Shown piece by piece: positions 14,192 through 16,224 of a stretch of DNA of 16,224 nucleotides. The stretch's first letter is position 1. Each line of letters opens with the position of its first letter. The stretch comes from Candidatus Phaeomarinibacter sp. GTDB taxonomy: Bacteria; Pseudomonadota; Alphaproteobacteria; CGMCC-115125. The notes under the pieces are model-generated. The model had not been told where the DNA came from. It was given only the letters and a program-made list of their open reading frames with translations, and did no database searches. A program made the position numbers and the translations under genes. The stretch is from positions 1-16,224 of the forward strand of contig JANQMQ010000522.1 in assembly GCA_028279995.1 (NCBI GenBank), given 5' to 3'.

Positions 14192-15793
14192 ATGGCGCAG
14201 GCCACCTCCAGCAATCGTGAACATCTAGCCGGCGACGCGCTCGTCGCCGGGGCGGGCCTTGCCGGCCTATTCACGGCCTTGAAGCTCGCAGATGCGGGAT
14301 GTCAGGTAACAGTCCTGGCAGGTATCCCCCGCAAGGGTGGAGCAACATCCACATGGGCACAGGGTGGGATTGCCGCAGCGCTTGGGCCGGACGACTCGGT
14401 TGACCTGCATGTGGCAGACACGCTTGCGGCCGGCGACGGCCTGGTGGATGAAGCCGCTGCCCGTGCTCTGGCCGAAGACGCGCCTGCCCGCATCGCCGAC
14501 CTTGAGGCGCTGGGCGTCGCATTCGACAGAAATGCTGACGGGTCGTTTTCTCTTGGCCGTGAAGGTGCCCATTCGCGCAACCGTATTGCACATGTGGGCG
14601 GTGACAGCGCCGGTGCGGCCATCATGGCAGCGCTGGGCAAAGCAGCATCTAGCCATGAAAACATTCACATCCTGTCTGGCTGGCATGCTGCAGACCTGTT
14701 CGTGGAACGCGGCGTTGTATCCGGCCTGGTGACGCGTGGAGGTGTGGCCCCGGATGCACCAACTCTCATTTTTCGGGCTGATGCCACGGTACTGGCAACC
14801 GGCGGCGTCGGAGCACTCTATGCAGTGACCACAAATCCGACCGGCTCTCGCGGGCATGGGCTCGGATTGGCGGCACGGGCCGGAGCGCTGGTGAGCGATG
14901 TGGAGTTTGTCCAGTTTCATCCAACTGCCATTGCCTGTGCGGAAGACCCCGCCCCGCTCGCAACGGAAGCCCTGCGGGGAGAAGGAGCAACGCTTCTCAA
15001 AGCAGATGGATCACGCCTCATGGAAGGCGTTCACCGGGACCTGGAACTTGCCCCACGTGACATAGTGGCGCGAGAGATTGCGACAGAGATCGCGCGCGGT
15101 AGGACGGTACTGCTTGATTGCCGGGAAGCTGTCGGCGACCGGTTCGCCGAGAGATTTCCATCTGTATACGCTGCTTGCCAACGCAACGGGATTGACCCGG
15201 TGGCAGGTACGATCCCGGTCGCACCCGCTGCCCACTATCACATGGGTGGGGTTGTAAGTGACCTTGCCGGTGCAGCGAGCATGCCGGGACTCTATGTATG
15301 TGGTGAAGTCGCTCGCACCGGGGCACATGGAGCAAACCGGCTTGCCTCCAATTCCCTTCTCGAATCCATCGTGTTCGGCGCACGTATCGCAGATGCCATT
15401 GCCGTCAACAGCACATCCACACGCCCACCAAAAAACGCGCCCTCAGGTGGAGCTGCACCCACAGGTCCGGATCCCCATGCGGAACAGATCAAAGCCCTGC
15501 GCGACAGCATGAGCCGGAATGTCGGGGTGGCCCGCGACGCCTCCTCCCTGGAAGAGACACTTTCGCTGATACGCGGACTGGAGGCTCAGGCGCTGCCACA
15601 GGCAAGCGGCTACAACAACATGTTGGCCGCTGCACACCTCATTGTTGCAGCTGCCTACCGCCGTCAAGAGAGCCGGGGCGGTCACAGCCGCCTTGACTAT
15701 CCTCAGACGGATGAACGACTTGCACGCCCCACTCCCCTTACACTGACGGAGGCACTTTTGACCTGCGCTGCACCCGTCACAAAAACGGCCTGA
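14192..15793 (+). CDS. nadB: L-aspartate oxidase
   Basis: A 533-residue FAD enzyme that oxidises L-aspartate to iminoaspartate, the substrate of NadA. It belongs to the succinate dehydrogenase/fumarate reductase flavoprotein group. Visible parts: the dinucleotide motif GAGLAGLFTAL near residue 20, GGATSTWAQGGIAAAL, the substrate-loop segment HSRNRIAHVGGDSAG, VEFVQFHPTAI, PAAHYHMGGVVSD, and the FAD-binding GEVARTGAHGANRLASNSLLES. The ATG at 14192 follows GGAAGG by 11 nt; a TTG at 14183 is too close to that site. It lies 32 nt after nadA and 4 nt before nadC, as expected for one operon. Confidence 0.95.
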   Translation: MAQATSSNREHLAGDALVAGAGLAGLFTALKLADAGCQVTVLAGIPRKGGATSTWAQGGIAAALGPDDSVDLHVADTLAAGDGLVDEAAARALAEDAPARIADLEALGVAFDRNADGSFSLGREGAHSRNRIAHVGGDSAGAAIMAALGKAASSHENIHILSGWHAADLFVERGVVSGLVTRGGVAPDAPTLIFRADATVLATGGVGALYAVTTNPTGSRGHGLGLAARAGALVSDVEFVQFHPTAIACAEDPAPLATEALRGEGATLLKADGSRLMEGVHRDLELAPRDIVAREIATEIARGRTVLLDCREAVGDRFAERFPSVYAACQRNGIDPVAGTIPVAPAAHYHMGGVVSDLAGAASMPGLYVCGEVARTGAHGANRLASNSLLESIVFGARIADAIAVNSTSTRPPKNAPSGGAAPTGPDPHAEQIKALRDSMSRNVGVARDASSLEETLSLIRGLEAQALPQASGYNNMLAAAHLIVAAAYRRQESRGGHSRLDYPQTDERLARPTPLTLTEALLTCAAPVTKTA

Positions 15794-15797
15794 GTTC

Positions 15798-16224
15798 ATG
15801 ACCAACATCAATCTGCCCCCCATGCCCCGCCTCATTGTCGAGCGCGCCGTACGCAACGCACTCGAAGAGGATCTTGGCCGTGCGGGCGACATCACCACTG
15901 ACTATGTGGTGCCGGCAGAAACGCGCGCGCAGGCCCGCATTGCCGCCAGAGCCTCAGGTGTGGTGTCCGGACTTGATGCGGCGCGTGCAGCATTCCGGAT
16001 GGTTGATCCAGAGCTCATGATCGGCATTGAGCGGCGCGACGGTGATGCCATAAAGCCGGGGGATGCGATCTGTCATCTGGACGGCAAGGCGCGTTCCATT
16101 CTGACCGGTGAAAGGGTGGCGCTGAACTTCCTTGGACACATGTCCGGCATTGCGACGGCGGCCCATGGCATGGCAACAATCATCGCACATACCAATGCCA
16201 AAGTGACCTGCACCCGCAAGACGA
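15798..16224 (+). CDS. nadC: Nicotinate-nucleotide pyrophosphorylase (quinolinate phosphoribosyltransferase), 5' part
   Basis: The first 142 codons of NadC, cut by the right edge of the window. The enzyme turns quinolinate and PRPP into nicotinate mononucleotide, the third step of the pathway. The N-terminal domain shows ALEEDLGRAGDITTDYVVP, ARASGVVSGLDAARAAF, GDAICHLDGKARSILTGERVALNFLGHMSGIAT divided over the dimer interface, and the visible part ends at CTRKT, the start of the phosphate-binding TRKT motif. The ATG at 15798 lies 4 nt after the nadB stop with no strong ribosome site of its own, so translational coupling is likely. Confidence 0.95.
   Translation, partial: MTNINLPPMPRLIVERAVRNALEEDLGRAGDITTDYVVPAETRAQARIAARASGVVSGLDAARAAFRMVDPELMIGIERRDGDAIKPGDAICHLDGKARSILTGERVALNFLGHMSGIATAAHGMATIIAHTNAKVTCTRKT

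Noticed and set aside
13524..14920. Antisense frames over nadA and nadB
   Set aside because: No domain signatures; the plus-strand proteins have all expected motifs.
1..16224. CRISPR arrays, tRNA or rRNA genes, insertion sequences, phage or toxin-antitoxin modules
   Set aside because: I looked on both strands and found no repeats, cloverleaf signatures or matching proteins.

Overview
The window looks like a chromosomal segment of a free-living alphaproteobacterium (GC-rich, short intergenic gaps, divergent and convergent gene pairs). It carries a complete nadA and nadB, the start of nadC, and a gene for a Nudix-like NAD regulator of the COG4111/NadQ type, which I know from Rhizobiales and relatives. 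I see no rRNA, tRNA, CRISPR array, insertion sequence or phage gene, and no stretch over 300 bases without a gene. The genus cannot be fixed from the sequence alone.

Layout. Positions 1-2913 (minus strand) hold an envelope-polysaccharide or LPS operon: a two-domain GT9-GT2 glycosyltransferase, a GT4 glycosyltransferase that overlaps it by 4 nt, and the first codons of a glutamine-dependent asparagine synthase. Positions 3146-4626 (plus) hold a YgfZ-type folate-binding Fe-S protein and 3-methyladenine DNA glycosylase I, overlapping by ATGA. A minus-strand flavin-binding oxidase-like gene (4646-5308) is divergent from a long-form ketoacyl-ACP synthase III (5540-6661), which ends at a clear bidirectional hairpin terminator. 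A minus-strand pair, a tandem universal stress protein followed by a small acidic conserved protein, lies at 6736-8022. Next come, on plus, an HD-domain phosphohydrolase and nadQ (8259-10095). A MerR-family regulator (minus) and a cytochrome P450 (plus) diverge from a perfect 35-bp palindrome. A conserved membrane protein (minus) meets the P450 tail to tail. The window ends in the nadABC operon (plus, 13059 to the edge).

The main result is a self-consistent regulatory circuit read from the sequence. Two copies of ATGCT-N7-AGCAT lie in the nadABC control region: one sits in the spacer and -10 box of a TTGACA-N17-TAGCAT promoter, the other in the 5' leader. A third copy with one mismatch (ATGCT-N7-AGCAA) overlaps the -10 box of a TTGCCT-N17-CATAAT promoter in front of nadQ itself. 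The NadQ protein has a Nudix-like domain whose catalytic box is degenerate and a C-terminal winged helix. The simplest reading is a repressor that senses an NAD-related metabolite, controls de novo NAD synthesis from aspartate, and limits its own production. A second regulatory unit is the MerR/P450 pair around its palindrome; its inducer and substrate are unknown. The HD hydrolase appears to use a CTG start codon.
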